Shown: piece after piece, positions 1-10,599 of the stretch | Layout: each line of letters opens with the position of its first letter | Numbering within the stretch: the stretch's first letter is position 1 | Source of the DNA: Haemaphysalis longicornis | Taxonomy: Eukaryota > Arthropoda > Arachnida > Ixodida > Ixodidae | Assembly (NCBI GenBank): GCA_013339765.2 | Contig: CM023450.1 | Location: 99,252,820 to 99,316,819 of the forward strand | DNA: 64,000 bases | Reading direction: 5' to 3' | The notes under the pieces: model-generated | The model's input: only the letters and a program-made list of their open reading frames with translations | What the model was told of the DNA's origin: nothing | Databases searched by the model: none | Made by a program: the position numbers and the translations under genes

Positions 1-540
1 CTTTAACAGCGTTGCATTTAGGTCCGGTAACAAACAACCGCTTTTGTGAAAATTAGTTCGTCTTGACGTCAATACGCATGACCAGTGTAAACAAGACAAT
101 GACGAATAAACATGTTCACAGCGCTCCAGCGTCTGTGTTCGTGAATCTGTGTGCGAGACGTAAAACACAAATGAGTGTCTTTGGTGCAGCCTTGTCTTGT
201 TGTCGCTGGTCAAGTGTGTTTACTACACGAATGGGAGAGGCTGCTGCGTATGAGGGGGAAGCCTGTACCCTTGTTTAATATAAAGTGAGCCATTCACTCA
301 AGAGCGAAGAAAATGTTGATAACCTTACAAAAGGCAAAGAAAATGTGCACAGCATTGAAAGACGAAAAGAAGGCTTATGCTAAATCAGCTGCGGAGAGTA
401 TTGCATCGTGCGAAATTATATCATTAGCATTGCTTTCACCACTAAGTGTACCGCATAGAAAGAAATGGGGAAAATTTGATTCAAACCAAGAGGCAAACAA
501 ATGTTATTACATGGCAACAGCCACGATAGTACCTAGGCAT
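1..540. other. Gene-free stretch, nothing recognised
   Basis: Short open frames exist here, but none has a recognisable motif, a splice context or a repeat match elsewhere in the window. It is either intergenic DNA or an upstream intron of the exchanger gene that becomes recognisable at 13266. Confidence 0.4.
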
Positions 541-690
541 CTTGCGAAACGCCTGCGTGTACGAGATATCGGGGCACGTTAAAATTCCCCAAGTGGTCAA
601 AAGTATTCCGGAGTCCTCCACTACGGAGCGCCTTATCGCCTGCGTTGCGTGGGCGCGTTAAACCCTAGAATCAATCAAATCAAATAGGCA
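541..690 (+). mobile_element. Ruka-type SINE, 5'-truncated copy
   Basis: The sequence corresponds to the 3' two thirds of the full SINE at 31695-31932. It has the TGTACGAGAT block, the GGGCACGTTAAA block, the CTCCACTACGG block and the GCGTTGCGT..GGCGCGTTAAA block, and ends in an AATCAATCAAAT tail. The tRNA-like head is absent. It is a 5'-truncated retroposed copy, diverged from the full copies. Confidence 0.8.
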
Positions 691-1107
691 TCCTGCGATT
701 CCAACCACTTTGTAAAGAAGCTCCCTTATCGGTTAACAGCATTTTGGAGTGTAGCGGTATCGCAGGGTGCGTCAGCTCGGTATTTTAGGAACTATCTCAA
801 CATGTTGTTGTTGTTGTATCCATTTATTTTAGACAATTCAAAACTGCATTGGATGGCATGGCAAAAGGCAAACAAAACTGCCTGACGGGCCCTGCCACCC
901 GTAACAATCAGAGGAGAAGCGGGATCAGAAGGAACAACAATGAACAACAATTAGAGGAAGAAGATAACAAAAATAAACAAACAAAGCAAAAAATAACAAA
1001 AAGCGAGTTACATCCGTTCGCCAAAATAAAATAAAAGGTGCACACTGGCGTAATCATACCAGACCAAAAATATGAACACACAACTGATATCGAAACCAAC
1101 AAAACAA
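691..1107. other. Spacer with no recognised gene
   Basis: The stretch contains a TTG run near 803 and an A-rich segment at 950-1040, but no coding signal. Its last 16 bases (1092-1107) are the left target-site duplication of the neighbouring SINE. Confidence 0.35.
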
Positions 1108-1344
1108 TGATTGATTTTGGGGTTTAACGCGCCGACGCAACGCAGGCGATGAGGCGCGCCGTAGTGGAGGGCTCCGGATTAATTTCGACCACCTGGGGAT
1201 CTTTAACGTGCGCCGAAATCGCGTACACACGGGCGTTTTTGCCTTTCGCCTCCATCAGAAAAGCGGCCGCCGCGGCCGGCAATCGAACCCGGGACCTCGA
1301 GCTCAGCAGCGCAACGCCTTAGCCACTGAGCCACCGCGGCGGGT
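1108..1344 (-). mobile_element. Ruka SINE, full length, 16-bp target duplication
   Basis: Read on the minus strand this is a tRNA-derived SINE. The head CCGCGGTGGCTCAGTGGCT carries the RNA polymerase III A box, and GGTTCGATTGCC-like sequence gives the B box. A body ending in GGCGCGTTAAACCCC and a short ATCAATC tail follow. The element is flanked by a perfect 16-bp direct repeat, GAAACCAACAAAACAA, at 1092-1107 and 1345-1360. That is the hallmark of LINE-mediated insertion and fixes the boundaries. Ruka was described from ixodid ticks; the name is assigned from memory of that family. Confidence 0.9.
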
Positions 1345-1360
1345 GAAACCAACAAAACAA

Positions 1361-1679
1361 GAAACAAAGCAATCACAATGCACACATCCTTCAGGCACTG
1401 GAAAGTGACAAAGTTAGAGCGCTAACAACTGCTGTCACCCGGTAATTTTTATTTGCCTCAACAATGTTTCTTTCATAACTTTAGATACTTTGTTTGGGCT
1501 ACGATATCGAATGATGTCAAGAATATCAGGTTACTAGTTGAGGAGGTGAGGAATCTGCCATTTTAAACTTTGATCCCCATAGCCTGTCCGGGAACGGCAT
1601 TGTTCTATCAAGCACGTTCTCAGTTCATACGGACTTCTATGTACATGATAGTTTCAACTCAAACAATATTTAGTTAGTA
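1361..1679. other. Spacer, nothing recognised
   Basis: No coding motif, RNA gene or repeated segment could be recognised here. Confidence 0.3.
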
Positions 1680-2330
1680 TTATAATGGCGGAAGTACTTC
1701 TAGGGATAATTTTTGGGTGTAAAGTTGCCGTACTGGTAGTATTTCATGTTTGTTAAAGTATGCTGCGCAGCTTGTAGAATAGTCTAGGTTTGCAATTGCT
1801 GGTATGGCTCGTTTTTGAAGTATTGTAAGGTTATTTAGGTTTGTTTGCGTTGTGGTGGACCACAATAAAGAGCAATATTTAATCGCGAATGAAAAAGCGC
1901 GTAATAAACTTGACGTTTTACACTCGTAGGCAAGTAGTATCTCAGCCGGTTAATGCACCCACAGCTCGACAAAGGTTTTTTCTAAGGGAAGTTATGCGTG
2001 GTGTCCACGAAAGGTTTTCATGAAATGTTACACCAAGGAAACAAATTGTCTCAGACTGTAAGATGCTACTGTTATTATAGTTTAACATCAGGTTTGTAGG
2101 AATTTGTGTCCCATTTGGTCTGAATACGAGGTATTTTGTTTTATCTACATTTAATTCTAACCCATTTGATCTGAGCCAACACCTAAATTTACCAACCAAT
2201 GATTCGCTTTTTTTATAGAGGTCTTGAATATGCATACCAGAGAAGAACACGTTTCTGTCGTCTGCATACAATAAACGTTTTTCTGTGCCCTGAAGATTTG
2301 AAATGTCGTTAATATACAAGAGAACGACGC
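1680..2330 (-). mobile_element. LINE reverse-transcriptase remnant
   Basis: On the minus strand, 2319-1942 encodes the C-terminal part of a non-LTR retrotransposon reverse transcriptase. It reads YINDIS, then LLYADDRN with the catalytic YADD box, then LELNVDKTKYLVF and a CFLGVTFHENLSW motif typical of the thumb region. A second segment (1865-1680) continues with LNNLTILQKRAIPAI, matching the usual post-RT motif LLQKRALR. The frame is interrupted between the two, and the N-terminal RT, endonuclease and ORF1 are missing. It is a dead 5'-truncated copy, about 0.65 kb of an element normally several kb long. The clade (CR1/Jockey-like) is not certain. Confidence 0.85.
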
Positions 2331-2699
2331 CTGGAAGCTTCGCCCGTAAGCAGTTTTTTTGAACTTTGCTGACTCTCCACCCAGTGTTTTCGTAGACAGA
2401 ATTTTTATCAGTGATATCTGTAACTGTAGCGTAGAGATCCCACTAATCTTTTCAACATGAACCCTTGGATTGGGGTCGCATTATCCAGATATTTTGAATT
2501 CCAACCTGAAGCCAAATGAACGAGTTAAGGGTAATCGTGCACCATGGAAACGTAGTAAACTTAGATACCTATTCATACCACTGTTTTTTAATAACCATCA
2601 TTGATTCAAATTTTCGGTGTTAAATGGGCTGAAGCTGCACTTAGGCTATGATGCACCCTGTAGTGGAGGAGTACGTATTTATTTAGGGATATGAGGCAG
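2331..2699. other. Spacer, nothing recognised
   Basis: Possibly further decayed LINE sequence adjoining the RT remnant, but no motif is readable. Confidence 0.25.
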
Positions 2700-2890
2700 C
2701 CTGCAGTAGAGGGGTACGTATTTATTTAGATAGTGTGGTCATCTATACGTGTGCCGAAATCATGACACGTGGGCGTTTTCGTGTTACGCCTATATCATAA
2801 AAAATGGACGCCGGGGCCAGGATTGAACCTGCGCACTACACTTCAGGTGCCCAACGCCTTATCCAGTCAGCTGTCGCGGCGCGCGATTAA
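2700..2890 (-). mobile_element. Degenerate Ruka-type SINE
   Basis: On the minus strand the order of blocks matches Ruka: tRNA-like head with GTTCAATCCTGG as a decayed B box, a GGCGT..CATTTTTTATGAT block, the ACACGTGTCATGATTTCGGCACAC block, then the tail region. Many substitutions make it an old copy, and no target duplication could be seen. Confidence 0.55.
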
Positions 2891-3164
2891 CCCGATCCGA
2901 GCACGATGTTGAAGAGGACAAAATATTCGGCGCTGTGAAATATGTGTTTGAGGTATAAAAACGACTAGGCGTTACTTTCCTGACCATGGTCAGTTCACAC
3001 CGTTTATCAGGAGCCGCAAAAATATTCGTGAATCAGAACTGCACTTTATCAACTTAGACCAACAGTTTTTATGATCTTAGACCAACATGTATCAAGGTAG
3101 GTCATGCTGGGCACACTTTACACGCAGCTAATTCTTATTCCCACGGGCATTCTCGTTGCTTACC

Positions 3165-3265
3165 TTTACCAGAACAATTAAACACCGGTCGCCTCTGGGA
3201 GTCGAGACCATGACCTCGAGCTCAGCAACCCAGAGCCTTTGTCACCAAAACACCACGGCACATAG
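3165..3265 (-). mobile_element. tRNA-like SINE head, degenerate
   Basis: The minus strand contains a Ruka-like head: CTGAGCTCGAGGTCATGGTC in place of the B-box region, followed by a short body. Only the 5' end of the SINE is discernible. Confidence 0.4.
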
Positions 3266-4029
3266 ACTTCTCAGAGAAGCCATTTGACTAAAGCGACATT
3301 TGTATACGACAATTAGTTTGAACTACGTACCGAGAAGTTTCTTTGTCTTCTCTCACCTACAAAAGAACCGCGCAAACTCTCAGAGGCAGCGTAGAGAGGC
3401 CTTGGGGGGCAAGGATGTGAGCGGTTGAAGAAAAAAGCATTAGGAAAAAAAGAACATTTTCTTTTTTGTTTTTGTTTTTTACTCAGGATAATATTGAAAA
3501 AGACAAGCATGGCTTTTCCGGGGAAATTTGTTGTGATATGACCAATTTGCAGCGAGGGCAACGCTTTCTGAAACGAATGCCTTGACGTGAAATCGTGCGC
3601 AGATTTTGGGAGTGGAAGCTCTGCTTGTACGTTTGTGATGCAGCGTGTAAAAAGTTTACTCGTTTCAGTGTTAACGGAAAAATTTATCGGGCACTTCATT
3701 TTTTTAAGGAATTTGAAAGTGAAAGCCGGCGATTAATAAATTCTTCTTCACTGTTGCATTCGTCTTTGCGGTACCGTGACGTTCACCTTTCATGCGGCAC
3801 GCATCCGGTTCTATCCTGGCACGGCACACGGCTGTAGTTATTACACTTTGCTGTGGCTTTTAAAGACCCGGGTTCGCACCCCATTCAAACTCAAATAAGT
3901 TTCTATGTATATTTCTTGCTTATTTTTTTTAAGCGGCCGTAGTTTGGTTTCATTCATGTAGTCGCCAGCAACTACGGTCACTTTTCGCGTTTAATGAGAC
4001 ATCTAAGGATTTCGCCCTCAGAAGTATGT
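3266..4029. other. Spacer, nothing recognised
   Basis: Overlapping short frames on both strands (for example 3313-3699 minus) have no motif I recognise. T-rich runs occur near 3460-3480 and 3928. Confidence 0.3.
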
Positions 4030-5620
4030 AGATGTGAAGTGAAATGAAGTGAAGTTTATTTTCTTTTCATAGAAAAGAGCGGACCGAGGCAAAAGGCGGT
4101 TAAGCCTGACGAGGCCTCCGTACCCTAAGCCTCTAAGCAGTACAGATACAAACGCAAAAACACTTAATACATAGAAGGGGCAGCAATCAAAATACAAAAC
4201 TAATATATAAGCAGTAACACTTACTAGAATACAAAACATGTGTACAATCATGGGCAAACACAAACTGATACATGTAAAAGTACAACTTCGTACATACGAA
4301 TGAAATAAAGTAAATCATTCGACTCAAGTACTTGTGTGAAAAACAGAAACATAGATATATACACTTACATCCACGTACACACATACATACACATACGCAT
4401 ATATATCGAAGACGGTAAATTGCATTTTTACATTAGAATTTCACCTTCAATCATATGTTGTTTGGTCTGTTTTTTTTACATGTTTCCAGATAGAAAAAAC
4501 TCAGCAGCAAAGGAGAATTTGTTTAGGGCGTTGGGTACTTGACAACTCAGTTTTTGTTCACCATAATTTTTTCGCGTTCGCGGAACTCTTAGTTTTACCA
4601 CGCGAAGATTGTAACCTATGTTGCTATCAGGAACAGAGTACAAGCGATCCTGGTGAATGTATTGAAGAAGCCACAGATAATACACTTGGTCGGCTTTTAA
4701 TATGGAGTGTTTAAAAAACAATGGTTGCGTACGTAAGTTTCGTGGTGCACCATAATATCCCTCAATATCCCACAAGGCTCTTTTTTGCAGGACAAGTAAT
4801 TTTTGGTAATTGGAAGACGTGGTCGTACCCCAAACAAGATTACAATAAGGAAGTCTTGAAAAAAAAAAACAGGGCATTATACATAGACATTTTTAACCAA
4901 ACAGGCCGTAGGTTAGAAATCCTATAAAATAGGCCAACAATTTTACTTAGTTCAGAAGGACGTTTGGGAATATGAACAGACCACGAAAGATTTTCATTAA
5001 ACTACACACCGACAAATTTCTGGCAAGAAACCTGATTGATTGTTATACTGTCATAATGAATATGTATACAATTTGTTTCCACGGTGTTGATTGGCCTGAA
5101 AGTAATATTTCGTTTTACTTGTATTTAAACTAAGCTTATTCTTGTGTAACCAATCACGAAGGTTGATAAAATAAGCATTGACTATATTTTGAAGCGCCGG
5201 TAATGAACACAAAGAGCAGAAAAGATTAGTGTTATCAGCGTACATTACCAGACCGGGAGAGTTATGTATGCCGGCTAGGTCACTGATATATGTAATGAAT
5301 TATAGCGGCCATAGTACTGATCACTGTGGGACACCATGCTTAACCACCTGTATATCAGAGGATATGTTATTTGTTCGAACATATTGGGACCTATTACTCA
5401 GATAACTCCGCAATAGGTTCAAAGCAATACCTCGAACCCCATAGTTACAAAGTTTCTTAAGAAGGGTCTCATGGTGTACGCAATCAAATGCCATGCGAAA
5501 TTTTTTGTTTTCAATAGTATCTATTATTTTGTCTTTAACAACTAACAGTGCTTGCTCTGTGGTCTTATATGTGCGGAATCGTGTTTTGTTCGATTTGCCA
5601 TATTTTTCGAAGAATACATG
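4030..5620 (-). mobile_element. LINE relic with inactive RT box (YADN)
   Basis: Reading on the minus strand, 5600-5250 holds RT motifs in order, with stops: FRMAFDCVHHETLL, GVRGIALNLLRSYLSNR, then VKHGVPQ and a broken PQGSVLGPL box. Next, 5245-5051 gives MYADNTNLF, where the catalytic YADD is YADN, followed by LSLNTSKTKY. Finally 4877-4476 gives the thumb and tail motif YCNLVWGTTTSSNYQKLLVL followed by QKRALWDIEG. The 3' end lies near 4030, where minus-strand TTCAC/TTCAT units form a short tandem tail after an AATAAAC-like signal. Stops and frameshifts show it is a dead copy. It belongs to the same broad class as 1680-2330. Confidence 0.85.
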
Positions 5621-5653
5621 AAATACATATTTTTTTCACGCCCCTAAACAATT

Positions 5654-5668
5654 GGGGGGGGGGGGGGG
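5654..5668 (+). repeat. Poly-G run of 15
   Basis: Fifteen consecutive G follow AATT. Such a long G homopolymer may be length-variable or assembly-sensitive. Confidence 0.9.
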
Positions 5669-5738
5669 TGTATAATGCCACGTAGATAAAAGACGTGGAA
5701 GCCAGGCGTGAGGGACCATTGGCACAGTGCGATGCGGA

Positions 5739-5843
5739 AAATGTTTACAGCGCAGACACACGAACGACCAAGAACGTTACACCAGAAGCGCTTGTGGTGT
5801 AACGTTCTTCTTCGTCTTTCGTGGGTCTGCTCTGTAAACATTT
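5739..5843. repeat. Foldback palindrome, ~45-bp arms
   Basis: The left arm AATGTTTACAGCGCAGAC.. and right arm ..GTCTGCTCTGTAAACATT are near-perfect inverted copies. The centre is a perfect 15-bp stem, AAGAACGTTACACCA/TGGTGTAACGTTCTT, around a 10-nt loop (5785-5794). The arms differ by a few substitutions and a small indel. A transcript would form a hairpin. It may be a tiny foldback MITE; no transposase is present. Confidence 0.85.
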
Positions 5844-6289
5844 GACATGAACCAACAAGCCCGACTGGTTCTGAGCGATGCGGCAAATATCGCGCGCGGA
5901 CCCTGTATAAAAAAACGGCTGCAACTCAGGTCTGCTATCGCCCGAAAAATGTCAGGGAGGGCGATACCATTGGTCGGCACTGCGAAGTACGAACAGTGAA
6001 CCCTTCCTCGGAAGATGCCGTTCGCGTAGCTAGGGATCGCTGAACAACAAGTTTTTTTTAATGAGGCATATTCAGTTCGTCTTAAGCAAGTTGTCAGGTG
6101 TGATTAATTACGGCGGGATTTGGGGGATTCCTCAGGCGGGTTCATGTAATGACCAGTGCGTCCTCCCTGTCGCCATACAAGATAGCTTACTGCAACCAAT
6201 GAGCCTTTCAGTTGGCAAGTTACGGAGCCGAAACTTGCTGCCTTACTAAGCAGTTTGAAAGAACTGTTTAAATAAGGGTGAGGAAGCGG
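5844..6289. other. Spacer, nothing recognised
   Basis: No motif beyond short meaningless frames. Confidence 0.3.
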
Positions 6290-7270
6290 TATTGTTTCTG
6301 GTTTCGGTTCAGGTTCGGATTCAAGCCTTTCGGGTTCGGTTCCGGGATCGGTTCCAGAGCACCATTCCGTTCCGATTCGAACCGCTTCGAACCGGTTCGA
6401 ACGAGTTCAAATGTTTTCCGAAAAAAAAAAGTATGAGTGGTTTTCCCGCTACTTTTGTGCTTGGTTTTTATTTCTCTGTCACGTCGGTACAAAAACAAAG
6501 TCATATTGTAGGTTTCTTTATGGAAATGTTTCGTCTTGGCCAACTTAAAGGGACCGCACAACACTTATTTCAACTTTTTTGTAAATCCTGAATGCTTCGA
6601 GAACGTAGTCAACCAACACAACGACTACTTATATTAGGGGTCGCCAAGTACCTCAGCCGAAAATTAGTTCTATGCCCATAAGATAACTTAGAAAATTGCC
6701 CAAAATAGTTTTCTTTTCTTCCGTGGAAGATATAAATTTATTGTTGATGGCGTCCCTGAAGGCCTCACAAGGCGGCAGGGATGCATTCAAATTAACAACA
6801 CATTGAAAAGTTCAAACATTGTTAAATACCGTGCAGATAGAAACCATGAAGAATAATCCGTGATATGCAGCCTCGGAATATACGGTCCAACTTAACTTAT
6901 TCTAAATGCAAAAGTAAATTGTTGCAGATGGGCAGTATCTCACGCAAAGTGATAGTATATACGACAACTTTACATTAAATTTAGGGTAGTAATAAGAAGA
7001 GAACCTGGTGGGTTATTGTGTCATTACAGAGTGTGCAAAATATTTCATGGTGCTGTCGGGCGAGTGGTAAACATATGCTCAGACGCAAGTTACGGCACCT
7101 TAATCGAAAACTATAAATTACAGTTTTGAAGCCCTGGAACCGGTTCGGAACGGTTCCTTCGATTTGTTCCGGTTCAAGTTCAGTTCCAAAATGACGAAAA
7201 AAAAAATGCGTTTCCGGTACAGTTCCGGCTCCGGGCGAAAATAGGTGTATGATTTCCGTTCCGGCTCGAC
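6290..7270. repeat. Segment bounded by GGTTCGG-rich blocks
   Basis: Blocks at about 6300-6410 and 7135-7270 are both built of irregular GGTTCGG/GGTTCCGG units on the + strand. They enclose about 720 bp of unrelated AT-richer sequence. The layout suggests one repeat family with cryptic simple termini. Related blocks occur near 26405-26500 and 28010-28110. The exact borders and element type are unknown. Confidence 0.45.
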
Positions 7271-7369
7271 ACTGGTTTAAATTTTCCTGGAAAGAAGGAT
7301 GATGGCAACAAAAATTTGGAGGTATGAAAACGGGGGCGGGTGTGTAGGGTGGAGCATTCGGTGCAGAGC

Positions 7370-8030
7370 ACAGATTAAAAAAATTGGCCGCTTATCTGCT
7401 CCTTTCGTTGCAAATGCCGTAAAAAGACGACAGACTTTATCGGCTTTTGCGAAGTAAATGCCTCCCTTCGCTTTCCCGCTCACCTCTCTAGTTGTTCCTC
7501 TTGCGTCGCGCTCCTCCCAAGGTAAAGACGCCAAAGGTTTGCATAAATCATTTTTAAATTTCCCGGGTTCCACTGCTCTAAACCGGATGTGTCGATGCGA
7601 ACGCTGCCGTACGGCGAAGACGCGCGTTAATCGAGGCGCCCTACTTCAACGTTTATAGAGCCGCGTTTCCCTACTCCACGTGCGTTGCAAACAGAACGTG
7701 GAACCTATCTAGTGGAACCTTGCGTAACTGTTGCTGGTTGATTTCTTAAAATGGCGCCAGAAGCATAGATTTGTTGTCTCATATTCGCGTAATGGCTTCT
7801 TTTTCTTCAACAATGTTGACAAGTATGAACATTACACCGGACATAGACGGGTAGATTTAGCTGTGACTAAGACTATTGTGCAGGCATTGTTTTTGCTTTG
7901 GCCGGGTGGCTGAATCGAGTCACAGACAGACAGACGGACAGACAGACAGACATACAGACATACAGACAGACCAAAATTTCTTGGTTTAAGTAGCCCAAGA
8001 AAGACTATCGTCTTTAATAACGCAGGATAG
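7370..8030 (+). repeat. Dispersed repeat, copy 1, with CAGA tract
   Basis: This segment aligns collinearly with 54975-55720. Both begin with AATTGGCC..TATCTGCTCC, pass through CCCTTCGCTTTCCCGCTCAC, GACGCGCGT.AATCGAGGCG and CTAGTGGAACCTT, then GGCCGGGTGGCTG.ATCGAGT. Each then has a CAGA microsatellite (here 7922-7975) and ends with AGTAGCCCAAGAAAGACTAT followed by CGTCTTTA. The terminal inverted repeats seen around the second copy are not evident here. It is non-coding as far as can be read. Confidence 0.8.
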
Positions 8031-9960
8031 GGCAGGCTGTAATTATATGAGATGGGCCTTCGAGATGCAATGTATGACTCATGATGCTGCTGGTGGGGGT
8101 AATGATTATGCCGAATATTATTATGATGGTTTAGGCCATCTGAGTATGAGGGGGGAGGGGGGGGGGAGAAGGACGAGGATGAATGTTAACATCACAGGTT
8201 TCTCATTGCCCAAGCCCATATTTTCACTAGGGGGTTTAACACCTGTTCCAGCGACGGTATGAGACATGGCTTGTGGCATGTATCTATGTAAACCAGCTCA
8301 AGCCATGTTATGTGCGTGCTGTTTTGTGGACGATTGAACGTTGTGGTTGCCAGAATATTGATGGGAACAGCGGAAAATTGAATCGACCATTCAATTGAGC
8401 CACAGTGGGCTAACCTACGTGCGTACAATGCATGACCTGTTGGTGCCACATGTGCGAGATCGAACTAACTGGGAAGGTAACATGAATTCGATGTTCTAGA
8501 ATTTTTCGCTGTTCGTAGCACAGAAACTTCAGGCTCCGTAACAAGTCGTTCCGAAGTGGATCTCTTTTTACTGTTCGCCGAAACGTGCTCTAACTGGTGT
8601 GTTATATACTCATATGAAAAAAAAGCCAGCTGATGCGCCAAGCTATAAAAGTATACTGCTATTAAGAAAACAGACTTGCAAGTAGAAACCTCCGACACTG
8701 CCCACATTAAATAGCCAGGAAGCGGGACTTCAGTTGTAAAAGTGCCACTCGCAGTTTTACGGTCCTGCAGATAACCATAACATTTGAGGGGCTTCGTGTA
8801 GCGGATAACTTTCTGGTTTGCTGGCAGGGGTTTGTTAAAGTGTACAAAAGCATTTGAATAAATGAACAGTATCTAACATCTCGCGAAATTTCTTCGACAT
8901 TTTGCTCCTCTTTCTCCGCGCACATAAAGTTGTAAGAGCCTAGAACCCATACATTGAGCATAAACGCTCAAGCCTTCCCGAATCCGCGGAGGGGATTCAA
9001 GTCCTACTGCGAACGCGTTGTAAAGTTTAGAGCCTCAGAAAAAAAAAAAAAAACTAATGGTGGCGCAAGCTTCTCGCGCTTGCATAATTAATGAATCCCG
9101 TGAGGCGAAACTGCGTTGGTAACGGAGTTCTAAGCAGCTACCACTTGTAGAACGGGAAAACGCCACAGATAATAATGGAGGCTGTCGAGGACGTGCTACC
9201 ATTCTCGCCAGGGCTTCGTGATGGTTAAATCGAATCGATTTGGAAATGCCTTCCAGGAGTTGTAAGTTAGTTCAACCAGGGAATTATCAAAGTACAGCTG
9301 GTTGGTAACGACATTCTCCGGTAAGTCCAGGATTATGGTAGCGCACTGGGGATTAGAGATTCAAAGCGCTCATTAAATGCGCCAGATTGCAGCGACAACC
9401 AGCTTCCGCACCATGTGCTTTAACAAACTCCCACACGTGCGCTTGCCTCATTAGGACACGTACCTGTAGTCGCAATCATTGTCAGGGAACCTTCGTAACC
9501 GTACCTCATGGTTTTAACTCCGCTTCACGCTGTTTAGAGCCTGACCCTGACGAAAATTGCGCCGGAGGGAGCAGCTCGGAAAAACGAGAAAACGAGGACA
9601 AAACAGAGTGCGGACTAACAATGCCGTGTTCATAGTTAGAGGCTAGGAAAGGAGAGAAGGAGAAAACAGAGGAGAGGGTATAGAATGCAAGTTTGCAACA
9701 CGCATGGCTGGCTTGAGGGTAAGCGGTCGGCCATTAAGAACTTCGGGTTTCGAGTAACAATTCGTTCTTATTTTTTTCCGCTGTTCACCCCTGAGCACGA
9801 GCATGGACTGAATCCGATTATGACCACGTATAAAAAAGACCGCACAAATAATCCAACCGTTTAGACTGATTAAAAAAATGTTGAATCGTATCACGAATTC
9901 CCACCCCGTCGTTATTGTAATGTTTGGAGTCCCCAAGACTACACGCCAAAGCTGAAACTC
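8031..9960. other. Gene-free stretch, nothing recognised
   Basis: About 1.9 kb without a recognisable exon, RNA gene or element. A run of A near 9039-9052 and several sub-100-residue frames on both strands are the only features. Confidence 0.3.
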
Positions 9961-9967
9961 CTAGAAC

Positions 9968-10141
9968 TAGGGTAAACCTTTTTAACAAAATCGCTTTATT
10001 TATAATCGCACTTTATACGAAGTTCTTCACAGGCTCTCTGCAGTGCATAAAGAGCTGGTTGCCCTGCTTCTAACGAAGTGTCGCTTATAACGAAGCCAGT
10101 CATTTGTCCCGCGGACTGTGTTATAACGAGGTTTCACCTTA
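9968..10141. mobile_element. Small MITE with pogo/Tigger-like ends
   Basis: The left end GGTAAACCTTTTTAACAAAA and the right end, which reads GGTGAAACCTCGTTATAACA on the minus strand, are imperfect inverted repeats. They resemble the termini of pogo/Tigger-derived elements (compare 21879-22676). The roughly 175-bp body repeats TTATAACGAAG-like phrases and has no coding capacity. Confidence 0.5.
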
Positions 10142-10599
10142 CGTAGCACTGCCACTACGAGTCCGCAATGCTTTCTGGGAATACAGTCCCACCCACCGTC
10201 ACAAATTCAGCACGATCGAAGCTGCACATCTGCCAAAAAGGCTTTAAGTATCCATCTCCAATATCGCTCACAAGCACATCGGTTCTTGCTAAGGCAGTTT
10301 AAACATTCCGGCTCGTGCCTGAGGTTCGTTCCAAGCGATGAAATCTCAAGCCACATTCGCAGCGTGCTTCCATAACGTATAGTGTAAGTAATGCTTAACG
10401 GGGACATCCATGTAGCCATAGAAAAAAAAGCAGGATGCATTTAAGGCACGCAGGACTAAAGTGAACTCATTATACTAGACTTACCGGTGCGAAGACGTGC
10501 TGAGCAAGATTTCTCCATTGATTGATAAGCAAATGACTGTTTACTGGAAACTGGGCTACTAATCTACCGCGTAGTGTTTATAGCAAACCACCAATTTGT
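10142..10599. other. Spacer, nothing recognised
   Basis: A minus-strand frame at 10440-10207 has no recognisable motif. Confidence 0.3.

Noticed and set aside
5051..5245. Independent small gene encoding MYADNTNLF..
   Set aside because: It is the RT palm segment of the 4030-5620 LINE, flanked by other RT motifs in order.
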